From NCBI RefSeq assembly GCF_003464595.1, contig NZ_QRZF01000004.1:186001-250000 (forward strand): a DNA stretch of 64,000 nt, read 5' to 3'. Below, one piece after another: positions 56,826 to 64,000 of this stretch. The notes under the pieces were generated by a model. That model made no database searches. It was given only the letters and a program-made list of their open reading frames with translations, and was not told the origin of the DNA. The DNA is from Bacteroides intestinalis (GTDB taxonomy: Bacteria > Bacteroidota > Bacteroidia > Bacteroidales > Bacteroidaceae). Made by a program: the position numbers and the translations under genes. Position 1 is the first letter of the stretch. Every line of letters begins with the position of its first letter.

Positions 56826-58178
56826 CTATCCTTCGCCTCTTTTAAATTTACGGAACTGCCCAACCAGCATCACCATTGCCACCAAGCTGGCAAGTAAATC
56901 GGAAACCGGCATACTATACCAAACACCGGCCGCACCGAAAAAATGAGGCAGGATTATCAGCGCCGGAAGCAAGAAAAGCATCTGACGGGTAAGAGACAAA
57001 AAGATAGCTTTACTCGCCATCCCGATACTCTGAAAGAAATTCGACGTCACCATCTGGAAACCGATTATCGGGAAGAACATCACTACCACACGCAGTCCAC
57101 GTGCCGAAATAGCTATCAATTCTTCGTCAGAAGTAAATATGGAAACCACCAAATCGGGTATAATCATCCCCATCAGGAAACCGGATGTGGTGACAACCGT
57201 AGCAAAAATTATAGTCAGTTTCAACACCCGCGAGACACGAGCATATTGCTGCGCACCAAAGTTATATCCGGCAATAGGCTGCATGCCCTGATTCAATCCC
57301 ATCACGATCATTACGAATATAAACACCAAGCGGTTAACAATGCCGAATGCACCGATAGACAAGTCTCCACCGTAACGCTTCAGCCCCTGATTAATGACAA
57401 TTACAATAAAGCACGCTGCCAGATTCATCAGGAAAGGAGACATACCGATAGTAAGCGAATCCATCACAATCTTACGGCGCAGGCGGAATATGCCGCGATG
57501 GAAATGGAGCAGTTCGTCTTTGTTGCTGAATATCTTGAATTGCCACAGCAGCGAAATAACCTGCGCAATGATGGTGGCAATAGCAGCTCCACGGATACCC
57601 CAGCCGAAACCGTAAATAAATAAAGGGTCAAGTATCGTATTGATGACTACTGTAGCGATAGTGGCGTACATTGCCTTTTGCGGATGTCCGGAAGAACGTA
57701 GGACAGCATTTAAGCCAAGATAAAGATGGGTGACAACATTGCCCAGCAAAATAATCTGCATGTATTCACGGGCGTACTTCACCGTTTCATCGCTACCGCC
57801 AAAGAAGTAAAGGATAGGATCGAGGAATATCATCGTTACGACCGTAAATGTCAATCCCAGCACGATATTCAGCACCAGTACATTACCCAAGATCCGTTGG
57901 GCTGTATCGTAATCTTTTTGTCCCAGTTTAACCGATACCAATGTGGAAGCTCCCACTCCTACCAACGAACCGAATGCAGCAGCAAGATTCATCAGGGGAA
58001 AAGTAAGCGCCAATCCCGAAATAGCCATTGTGCCTACTCCGTGACCGATAAAAATGCTATCCACCATATTATATAAAGAAGATGCCGTCATGGCGATAAT
58101 CGCCGGTACGGCATATTGCATCAGTAGCTTTCCAATCTTTTCTGTTCCCAACGCTGTGGGTGCCTTTTGTCCTGTCAT
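56826..58178 (-). CDS. MATE-family multidrug exporter
   Basis: The 450-residue protein has 12 predicted membrane segments in two six-helix halves. Each half starts with the typical MATE pattern (YAVPAIIAMTASSLYNMVDS, IFIGHGVGTMAISGLALTFP; GMSPFLMNLAACFIVIVINQ, FVMIVMGLNQGMQPIAGYNF). MATE proteins export drugs or metabolites in exchange for Na+ or H+. The start at 58178 (MTGQKAPTALGTEKIGKLL) is supported by the promoter at 58205-58236. The frame from 58304 would include the promoter itself, so it is too long. Confidence 0.92.
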   Translation of the reverse strand: MTGQKAPTALGTEKIGKLLMQYAVPAIIAMTASSLYNMVDSIFIGHGVGTMAISGLALTFPLMNLAAAFGSLVGVGASTLVSVKLGQKDYDTAQRILGNVLVLNIVLGLTFTVVTMIFLDPILYFFGGSDETVKYAREYMQIILLGNVVTHLYLGLNAVLRSSGHPQKAMYATIATVVINTILDPLFIYGFGWGIRGAAIATIIAQVISLLWQFKIFSNKDELLHFHRGIFRLRRKIVMDSLTIGMSPFLMNLAACFIVIVINQGLKRYGGDLSIGAFGIVNRLVFIFVMIVMGLNQGMQPIAGYNFGAQQYARVSRVLKLTIIFATVVTTSGFLMGMIIPDLVVSIFTSDEELIAISARGLRVVVMFFPIIGFQMVTSNFFQSIGMASKAIFLSLTRQMLFLLPALIILPHFFGAAGVWYSMPVSDLLASLVAMVMLVGQFRKFKRGEG

Positions 58179-58204
58179 AATACCTATTTCCTTTATTTTG
58201 GGGT

Positions 58205-58236
58205 GCAAAGGTACTGATTTTCCCATAAGCAAACAA
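58205..58236 (-). promoter_or_regulatory. Promoter of the MATE exporter gene
   Basis: On the minus strand TTG (58236-58234), 20 bp, then TACCTTTGC (58213-58205). It sits about 27 bp upstream of the ATG at 58178 and fixes that start. Confidence 0.7.
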
Positions 58237-58401
58237 GAAAAGGAGAACAAAGAGATTATCGCTACTTCAAAGAGAAATTCATTCACTCCATTGAGAATGT
58301 ACACGTTGACTTTAAACTTTTCCTAATTCTCCCCTTCTTCATGCCATTATATGAAAAATGTTTCGTATTTTTGCTCCCAAATTGTGTTAATGTACAACGA
58401 A

Positions 58402-60132
58402 ATGAATGTATTAGAACTAAGTGAACAGGAAATCATTCGACGTAATAGTATGAATGAACTTCGCGCGATGGGCATCGAACCCTATCCCGCTGCAGAGTAT
58501 GTAACCAATGCTTTCTCTACAGATATAAAAGCGGAATTTAAAGATGACGCAGAACCTCGCAAGGTATCCGTAGCCGGACGTATGATGACGCGCCGGGTAA
58601 TGGGTAAGGCTTCGTTCGTTGAATTGCAGGACTCCAAAGGTCGCATTCAGGTGTATATCACTCGCGACGATATCTGTCCGGGAGAAGACAAGGAACTCTA
58701 CAATACTGTATTTAAACGCCTGCTCGACTTAGGCGACTTCATTGGAATCGAAGGTTTTGTTTTCCGTACTCAGATGGGCGAAATCAGTATCCACGCCCAG
58801 AAGTTGACCGTACTGGCAAAATCCATCAAGCCACTGCCTATCGTAAAATACAAAGACGGTATAGCTTATGACTCTTTTGAAGATCCAGAACTGCGTTATC
58901 GCCAACGTTACGTCGACCTTATTGTAAACGACGGCGTAAAAGATACATTCTTAAAACGTGCCACTGTCATTAAGACCATGCGTGCCGTACTGGATGAAGC
59001 CGGCTATACCGAAGTGGAAACTCCCATTCTGCAATCTATAGCAGGTGGAGCAAGTGCCCGCCCGTTCATTACCCACCACAACTCACTGAATATCGACCTG
59101 TATCTGCGTATCGCTACCGAGCTTTACCTGAAACGTCTGATTGTAGGTGGTTTTGAGGGTGTTTATGAAATCGGCAAGAACTTCCGTAACGAAGGTATGG
59201 ACAAGAACCATAATCCGGAGTTCACCTGTATGGAGCTTTACGTACAATATAAGGATTACAATTGGATGATGAATTTTACCGAAAAATTGCTGGAACGTAT
59301 CTGCATTGCTGTAAATGGCAGCGAAGAGACTACCATCGACGGTAAGACTATCAGTTTCAAGGCACCATACCGCCGCTTGCCTATCCTGGATGCTATCAAG
59401 GAGAAAACCGGTTACGACCTCAATGGCAAGAGTGAAGAAGAAATCCGCCAGATCTGTAAAGAGCTGAAGATGGAGATTGATGACACCATGGGCAAGGGTA
59501 AGCTGATAGATGAAATATTCGGTGAATTCTGTGAAGGAACCTTCATCCAACCGACATTCATCACTGACTATCCTGTTGAAATGAGTCCGTTGACCAAGAT
59601 GCACCGTAGCAAACCGGGTCTGACTGAACGTTTTGAGTTGATGGTGAATGGTAAGGAACTTGCCAATGCTTACAGTGAGTTGAATGATCCCATCGATCAG
59701 GAAGAACGTTTCAAAGATCAGTTACGCCTGAGCGAAAAGGGTGACGATGAAGCAATGTTCATCGACCAGGATTTCCTGCGTGCCCTGCAGTTCGGTATGC
59801 CTCCTACATCTGGTATCGGTATAGGTATCGACCGTCTTACTATGCTGATGACAGGTAAATCATACATTCAGGAAGTGCTGTTCTTCCCGCAAATGCGTCC
59901 CGAGAAGGTTATCCCAAAAGATGCTCCTGCCAAATATATGGAACTGGGCATTGCCGAAGACTGGGTACCCGTTATCCAGAAAGCCGGCTACAACACAATA
60001 GAAGACATGAAAGGTGTAAATCCGCAAAAGTTGCATCAGGACATTTGCGGTATCAACAAGAAATACAAATTGGAACTGACCAACCCGTCTGTAAATGACG
60101 TTGCTGATTGGATCAGCAAAATTAAAAATTAA
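58402..60132 (+). CDS. lysS: Lysyl-tRNA synthetase, class II
   Basis: The 576-residue enzyme charges tRNA-Lys. The N-terminal OB-fold anticodon-binding domain (about 55-165, VSVAGRMMTRRVMGKASFVE) is followed by the class II catalytic core: motif 1 near RQRYVDLIVN, motif 2 with FRNEGMDKNHNPEFTCMELY, and motif 3 with GMPPTSGIGIGIDRLTMLM. I choose ATG 58402 (MNVLELSEQEIIRRNSMNEL). A -7 box (TATTTTTGC, 58366-58374) lies inside the upstream extension of the frame, so a start at 58351 is excluded. ATG 58390 remains possible. The gene ends in an AT-rich heptamer repeat. Confidence 0.95.
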   Translation: MNVLELSEQEIIRRNSMNELRAMGIEPYPAAEYVTNAFSTDIKAEFKDDAEPRKVSVAGRMMTRRVMGKASFVELQDSKGRIQVYITRDDICPGEDKELYNTVFKRLLDLGDFIGIEGFVFRTQMGEISIHAQKLTVLAKSIKPLPIVKYKDGIAYDSFEDPELRYRQRYVDLIVNDGVKDTFLKRATVIKTMRAVLDEAGYTEVETPILQSIAGGASARPFITHHNSLNIDLYLRIATELYLKRLIVGGFEGVYEIGKNFRNEGMDKNHNPEFTCMELYVQYKDYNWMMNFTEKLLERICIAVNGSEETTIDGKTISFKAPYRRLPILDAIKEKTGYDLNGKSEEEIRQICKELKMEIDDTMGKGKLIDEIFGEFCEGTFIQPTFITDYPVEMSPLTKMHRSKPGLTERFELMVNGKELANAYSELNDPIDQEERFKDQLRLSEKGDDEAMFIDQDFLRALQFGMPPTSGIGIGIDRLTMLMTGKSYIQEVLFFPQMRPEKVIPKDAPAKYMELGIAEDWVPVIQKAGYNTIEDMKGVNPQKLHQDICGINKKYKLELTNPSVNDVADWISKIKN

Positions 60133-60232
60133 AGAATTAAAAATTAAATAAGTGAGATTAAAGATCGAACGGGGGAAAGGAACTTCTTTCCTTTTCCCCT
60201 TTTAATTTTTAATTATTAATTATTAATTTCGA
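60121..60232. repeat. Palindromic AATTAAA repeat around the lysS terminator
   Basis: The left arm (60121-60148) has AATTAAA/AATTAAAA words and includes the lysS stop codon. The right arm (60200-60230) has TTTTAAT, TTTTTAAT and TATTAAT words. Between them GGGGGAAAGGAACTTC with TTTCCTTTTCCCC (60171-60199) forms a GC-rich hairpin. The whole can act as a terminator with stacked stems and reaches to 5 bp before the gpsA ATG. Confidence 0.78.
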
Positions 60233-60233
60233 T

Positions 60234-61229
60234 ATGAAACTACCCGGAAAGATAGCCATAATGGGCGGAGGAAGCTGGGCTACAGCCATTGCAAAAATGG
60301 TACTTGCTCAGGCTGAGTCGATTAACTGGTATATGCGACGAGATGATCGTATTACTGATTTTAAACGACTGGGCCATAACCCTGCCTACCTGACGGGCGT
60401 CAAATTTGACATGAAGCGTATCAATTTTTCCTCTAACATCAACGATGTAGTGAAAGAGTCTGATACGCTGATATTTGTCACCCCTTCCCCTTATCTCAAA
60501 GCTCACTTAAAGAAACTGAAAACGCGGATACGGGATAAATTCATCATCACTGCTATTAAAGGAATCGTACCCGATGACAATCTGATCGTATCGGAGTACT
60601 TCACAAAAGAATATGGCGTTCCACCTGAAAATATTGCTGTATTGGCAGGTCCCTGCCATGCGGAAGAAGTAGCCCTGGAACGTCTCTCTTATCTCACCAT
60701 TGCTTGCCCTGACACAGATAAAGCATGTACCATCGCCCGTCGTCTGGCCAGTTCATTCATTAAAACATCTGTCAGCAATGACGTAGCCGGTATAGAATAC
60801 AGTTCTGTACTGAAAAACGTGTACGCCATTGCCGCAGGTATTTGCAGTGGTCTGAAATATGGTGATAACTTCCAGGCAGTATTGATATCCAATGCCGTAC
60901 AGGAAATGAATCGTTTTCTGCAAACTGTACATCCGTTAAACAGAAACGTGAATGATTCTGTTTATTTAGGTGACTTGCTGGTGACAGGATATTCTAATTT
61001 CAGCCGTAACCGTACATTTGGTACAATGATCGGTAAGGGATACTCTGTGAAAAGTGCGCAGATAGAAATGGAGATGATTGCCGAAGGATACTACGGTACA
61101 AAGTGTATCAAGGAAATCAACAAACATCACCATGTCAATATGCCGATACTGGATGCTGTCTATAACATCTTGTACGAACGTATTTCACCGATGATAGAGA
61201 TCAAGTTGCTGACTGACTCGCTCAGATAG
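60234..61229 (+). CDS. gpsA: Glycerol-3-phosphate dehydrogenase [NAD(P)+]
   Basis: The 331-residue protein reduces dihydroxyacetone phosphate to glycerol-3-phosphate for phospholipid synthesis. It has a Rossmann motif at the N-terminus (IMGGGSWATAIAKMVLAQ), LIFVTPSPYLKAHLKKL, the family box VLAGPCHAEEVALERLS (Cys where many homologues have Ser) and the catalytic Lys region YSSVLKNVYAIAAGICSGLK. Length is standard. It follows lysS through the AATTAAA palindrome; the order lysS-gpsA-pgi suggests one transcription unit, perhaps reduced by the hairpin. Confidence 0.94.
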   Translation: MKLPGKIAIMGGGSWATAIAKMVLAQAESINWYMRRDDRITDFKRLGHNPAYLTGVKFDMKRINFSSNINDVVKESDTLIFVTPSPYLKAHLKKLKTRIRDKFIITAIKGIVPDDNLIVSEYFTKEYGVPPENIAVLAGPCHAEEVALERLSYLTIACPDTDKACTIARRLASSFIKTSVSNDVAGIEYSSVLKNVYAIAAGICSGLKYGDNFQAVLISNAVQEMNRFLQTVHPLNRNVNDSVYLGDLLVTGYSNFSRNRTFGTMIGKGYSVKSAQIEMEMIAEGYYGTKCIKEINKHHHVNMPILDAVYNILYERISPMIEIKLLTDSLR

Positions 61230-61338
61230 AAGTATAATAAACAACATACAATAAACATCTTTTAAACCAAAAGTAACTCAATTCCCCCTTTCCCATGAGA
61301 AAGGGATGAGAGGAGAGGCTTTTAAAACCTAGAATAAT

Positions 61339-62676
61339 ATGATTAGTTTGAACATCGAAAAGACTTTTGGATTTATCTCCAAAGCATCTGTTGCTGCTTA
61401 CGAAGCTCAGGTAAAGGCTGCGCAGGAAGCATTGGAAAACGGTACCGGAAAAGGAAATGACTTCCTGGGCTGGTTGCACCTCCCTTCATCTATCAGTCAA
61501 GAGCATCTGGCCGACCTGAAAGCTACTGCACAGGTTATGCGCGACAATTGCGATGTAGTAATCGTTGCCGGTATCGGCGGAAGCTACCTCGGCGCACGTG
61601 CAGTTATCGAGGCTTTATCAAACAGTTTCACCTGGTTACAGGAAAAGAAAACTGCGCCTGTCATGATCTATGCAGGACACAATATCAGCGAAGATTATTT
61701 ATATGAACTGACTGAATTCCTGAAAGACAAGAAATTCGGTGTCATCAATATCTCCAAATCAGGAACTACTACCGAAACAGCTCTTGCTTTCCGCCTGCTG
61801 AAAAAGCAATGCGAAGACCAACGCGGTAAGGATATGGCAAAGAAAGTAATCGTTGCCATCACGGATGCAAAGAAAGGCGCTGCTCGCATTACAGCCGATA
61901 AAGAAGGTTACAAATCATTCATCATCCCCGATAACGTAGGAGGACGTTTCTCCGTACTGACTCCGGTAGGTTTGTTGCCGATTGCAATAGCTGGCTTCGA
62001 CATCGAAAAATTGGTCGCTGGTGCTGCGGATATGGAAAAGGCTTGCGGAGTAAATGTTCCGTTTGCAGAAAACTTGGCTGCACAATATGCTGCTACTCGT
62101 AACGAGTTGTACAAGAATGGCAAGAAGATTGAAATTCTTGTGAACTTCTGTCCGAAACTACATTATGTAAGCGAATGGTGGAAACAACTTTACGGAGAAT
62201 CGGAAGGTAAGGAAAATAAAGGTATTTTCCCGGCTGCTGTAGACTTCTCTACTGACCTGCACTCCATGGGACAATGGATTCAGGAAGGCGAACGCACTAT
62301 CTTTGAAACTGTAATCTCTGTAGAGAAAGTAGACCACAAATTGGAAGTACCTTCTGATGAAGCAAACCTGGACGGCCTGAACTTCCTGGCAGGTAAGCGT
62401 GTGGACGAAGTAAACAAGATGGCCGAACTGGGTACTCAGTTGGCTCACGTAGACGGTGGTGTGCCTAATATGCGTATCATTATCGAGAAACTGGACGAAT
62501 ATAACATCGGTCAGTTGCTTTATTTCTTTGAAATCGGTTGTGGTATCAGCGGTTATCTGCTGGGCGTTAATCCATTTAACCAACCGGGTGTAGAAGCATA
62601 CAAGAAGAATATGTTCGCGCTGCTGAACAAACCGGGATACGAAGAAGAGTCAAAAGCTATCCAGGCAAAACTCTAA
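61339..62676 (+). CDS. pgi: Glucose-6-phosphate isomerase
   Basis: The 445-residue protein interconverts glucose-6-phosphate and fructose-6-phosphate. It has two SIS domains. The first contains [18 protein letters not shown] and [18 protein letters not shown], which bind the phosphate. The second has [20 protein letters not shown] and a C-terminal [20 protein letters not shown]. At 445 residues it is the short bacterial form. It follows gpsA by about 110 bp and ends at a strong terminator. Confidence 0.96.
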   Translation: MISLNIEKTFGFISKASVAAYEAQVKAAQEALENGTGKGNDFLGWLHLPSSISQEHLADLKATAQVMRDNCDVVIVAGIGGSYLGARAVIEALSNSFTWLQEKKTAPVMIYAGHNISEDYLYELTEFLKDKKFGVINISKSGTTTETALAFRLLKKQCEDQRGKDMAKKVIVAITDAKKGAARITADKEGYKSFIIPDNVGGRFSVLTPVGLLPIAIAGFDIEKLVAGAADMEKACGVNVPFAENLAAQYAATRNELYKNGKKIEILVNFCPKLHYVSEWWKQLYGESEGKENKGIFPAAVDFSTDLHSMGQWIQEGERTIFETVISVEKVDHKLEVPSDEANLDGLNFLAGKRVDEVNKMAELGTQLAHVDGGVPNMRIIIEKLDEYNIGQLLYFFEIGCGISGYLLGVNPFNQPGVEAYKKNMFALLNKPGYEEESKAIQAKL

Positions 62677-62702
62677 AAAGGAGTAAGCTAAACACAGATA
62701 GA

Positions 62703-62740
62703 CGGGGTGTGAATGATTAAACTCATTCGCACCTCGTTTT
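62703..62740 (+). terminator. Terminator of pgi
   Basis: CGGGGTGTGAATGA (62703-62716), loop TTAAAC, TCATTCGCACCTCG (62723-62736) form a 14-bp stem with two GU pairs, followed by seven T. A -7 box for the next gene (TATCTTTGC, 62748-62756) begins directly after. Confidence 0.9.
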
Positions 62741-62747
62741 TTTATTG

Positions 62748-62756
62748 TATCTTTGC
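62748..62756 (+). promoter_or_regulatory. -7 box for the HAD phosphatase gene
   Basis: TATCTTTGC is a full -7 match, 21 bp before the ATG at 62778 and right after the pgi terminator. No clear TTTG lies at -33. Confidence 0.55.
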
Positions 62757-62777
62757 AGCCACAAAACAATAGGTATT

Positions 62778-63524
62778 ATGTTTCAAGAAGCTATCGCCCG
62801 TTATCTTCAATCCAGCGGGCATTTACAAATTCAATTGAAATCTGTCCTTTTTGATATGGACGGTGTATTGTTCAACTCTATGCCTTACCATGCCGATGCC
62901 TGGCATAAGGTTATGGAACGCCATGGCCTCCATCTGAGCCGTGAAGAAGCTTATCTGCATGAGGGGAGAACCGGAGCTGCTACCATAAATATCGTTTATC
63001 AGCGGCAATACGGTAAAGATGCCACCCCTGAAATGATAAAGAGTATATATGCAGAAAAGAGCGCTGAGTTCAACAGTAATCCCGAACCGGAGCGTATGCC
63101 CGGCGCATGGGAAGTACTGCAAAAAATAGAAGCAGACGGACTGGTTCCTATGGTAGTTACCGGTTCCGGACAACATTCATTGTTAGATCGGTTGTCACAC
63201 AACTTCCCCGGCATGTTTCACCGTGAATTGATGGTAACCGCCTTTGATGTAAAATACGGCAAGCCGCATCCGGAACCCTATCTGATGGCTCTGCAGAAAG
63301 GAGGAGTAAAACCCAATGAGGCTATCGTGGTGGAAAATGCACCTATGGGCGTACAAGCTGGTGTAGCCGCAGGTATATTCACTGTAGCCGTCAACACAGG
63401 TCCTATTGATGGGCAAGTATTATTAGATGCGGGAGCAAATATACTATTCCCGTCTATGCAGGCATTTTGTGATAATTGGGAGAAATTACGTGAAGCATTC
63501 GGACAAATAAACCGGACACTTTGA
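62778..63524 (+). CDS. HAD-family phosphatase or beta-phosphoglucomutase-like enzyme
   Basis: The 248-residue protein has the HAD core: nucleophile motif LFDMDGVLFNSMPYHADAW (about 20-38), motif II VVTGSGQHSLLDRL, motif III Lys in VKYGKPHPEPYLMAL and motif IV VVENAPMGVQAGVAAG. The helical cap with EGRTGAATINIVYQRQYG is of the beta-phosphoglucomutase type. It probably acts on a small sugar phosphate; the specificity is open. I start at ATG 62778 because the -7 box at 62748-62756 rules out the longer frame from 62745. Confidence 0.9.
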   Translation: MFQEAIARYLQSSGHLQIQLKSVLFDMDGVLFNSMPYHADAWHKVMERHGLHLSREEAYLHEGRTGAATINIVYQRQYGKDATPEMIKSIYAEKSAEFNSNPEPERMPGAWEVLQKIEADGLVPMVVTGSGQHSLLDRLSHNFPGMFHRELMVTAFDVKYGKPHPEPYLMALQKGGVKPNEAIVVENAPMGVQAGVAAGIFTVAVNTGPIDGQVLLDAGANILFPSMQAFCDNWEKLREAFGQINRTL

Positions 63525-63545
63525 TATTTTGAGAAAAGAAGAAAA

Positions 63546-63890
63546 TCATTTCAGTAGCTCTGCAATTTTTTTCTTCAAGTTTAATTTTATGATTTCTTCC
63601 GGCTTTAACTCCAGCTCTATCAGGACCTTAGCAGTCGACACTTTGTAGGCTTCGTCTTTTTTATCATAATTTATCTGTTCCTTACTAATAGAATATAATA
63701 GAGCAAAATCATAATCCAAAGCCTTTGACACGTTATAGAGAGTATCTGTATCAATGCTTTTTCGTGTCAACATATAATCAACACTTTGAGGCTTAACTTG
63801 CAGTCTTCTTGCAAGTTCCGCCTTCGTCACTTGCTTTTCAACCATGACATTTTTTATAATTTCACCTATGTATATATTGGGCTTTTCCAT
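63546..63890 (-). CDS. Small XRE-family helix-turn-helix regulator
   Basis: The 114-residue protein has an N-terminal HTH_3-like domain (about 8-65): IIKNVMVEKQVTKAELARRL, QVKPQSVDYMLTRKSIDTDT and LYNVSKALDYDF. The last 45 residues are charged and helical (KVSTAKVLIELELKPEEIIK), perhaps for dimerisation. It should bind DNA as a dimer. The target is not evident, and no toxin or phage gene is adjacent in the window. It converges with the HAD gene. Confidence 0.85.
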   Translation of the reverse strand: MEKPNIYIGEIIKNVMVEKQVTKAELARRLQVKPQSVDYMLTRKSIDTDTLYNVSKALDYDFALLYSISKEQINYDKKDEAYKVSTAKVLIELELKPEEIIKLNLKKKIAELLK

Positions 63891-64000
63891 TTTAATGAAG
63901 GTACGATTTATAATTTAGACCTAAAGGACGAAAAACAATATTTCATCTGTTTACAGATTCTATTTTATTCATAAATTGTTTGTTTAATCAGATATATTTT

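Noticed and set aside
56943..57623. 226-residue open frame on the plus strand
   Set aside because: It is antisense to the MATE exporter. Its His/Gln/Arg-rich composition is what antisense membrane-protein codons give.

Overview
The window is chromosomal DNA of a gut Bacteroides (phylum Bacteroidota); I cannot name the species. The evidence is a SusC/SusD pair with a hybrid two-component sensor, Bacteroides-type promoters (TTTG or TTG, about 19-20 bp, then TAnnTTTGC), lipoproteins with short lipoboxes, the B12-dependent methylmalonyl-CoA mutase pair of the succinate-propionate pathway, and the ilvD-ilvB-ilvN-thioesterase-ilvC order. No rRNA, tRNA, CRISPR array, insertion sequence or prophage was seen.

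Layout. 1-823 is the 5' part of an aconitase gene on the minus strand. 1066-2952 is a UPF1/IGHMBP2-type helicase. 3029-5916 holds a LruC-domain lipoprotein and the decayed 3' end of a second copy. 6321-12546 (minus strand) is the branched-chain amino acid operon. Its leader has a visible attenuator: a 24-codon Leu/Ile/Val-rich peptide, an antiterminator strand and a terminator hairpin. 12802-14768 holds a SlyD-type peptidyl-prolyl isomerase and a cysteine desulfidase-like protein. 14901-21302 is a family of small surface lipoproteins (PCMD, calycin-like, DUF4925-like) with an outer-membrane barrel and one decayed paralogue. 21898-28687 holds chorismate synthase, an M20 peptidase, a PorE-like OmpA lipoprotein and topoisomerase III.

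29124-45510 is a complete polysaccharide utilisation locus: hybrid sensor, GH29 fucosidase, SusC, SusD, PL12 heparin/heparan-type lyase, a parallel beta-helix protein with a C-terminal PDZ domain, and a GH88 unsaturated glucuronyl hydrolase. It ends at a strong terminator. The enzymes suggest an acidic, uronate-containing, fucosylated glycan. No sulfatase is present. A large two-domain pectate-lyase-like protein with a discoidin-type domain and a sorting-like tail follows on the other strand (46228-49596). 49780-64000 is housekeeping: mutB and mutA, a YidE/AspT-type transporter, a cytidylate-kinase-like protein, a MATE exporter, lysS, gpsA, pgi, a HAD phosphatase and a small XRE regulator.

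The least explained signal is in the gaps. Two intergenic arrays (21614-21745 and 45988-46119) have an exact 22-bp period. In each, alternating inverted half-sites lie 11 bp apart on average, and the half-site word differs between the two arrays. A third gap (55967-56056) carries 11-bp direct repeats that switch strand in the middle. Seven more gaps carry 7- or 8-bp tandem words, usually as an array followed by its complement, and they often include stop codons. A nested palindrome sits beside the first 22-bp array, upstream of aroC.
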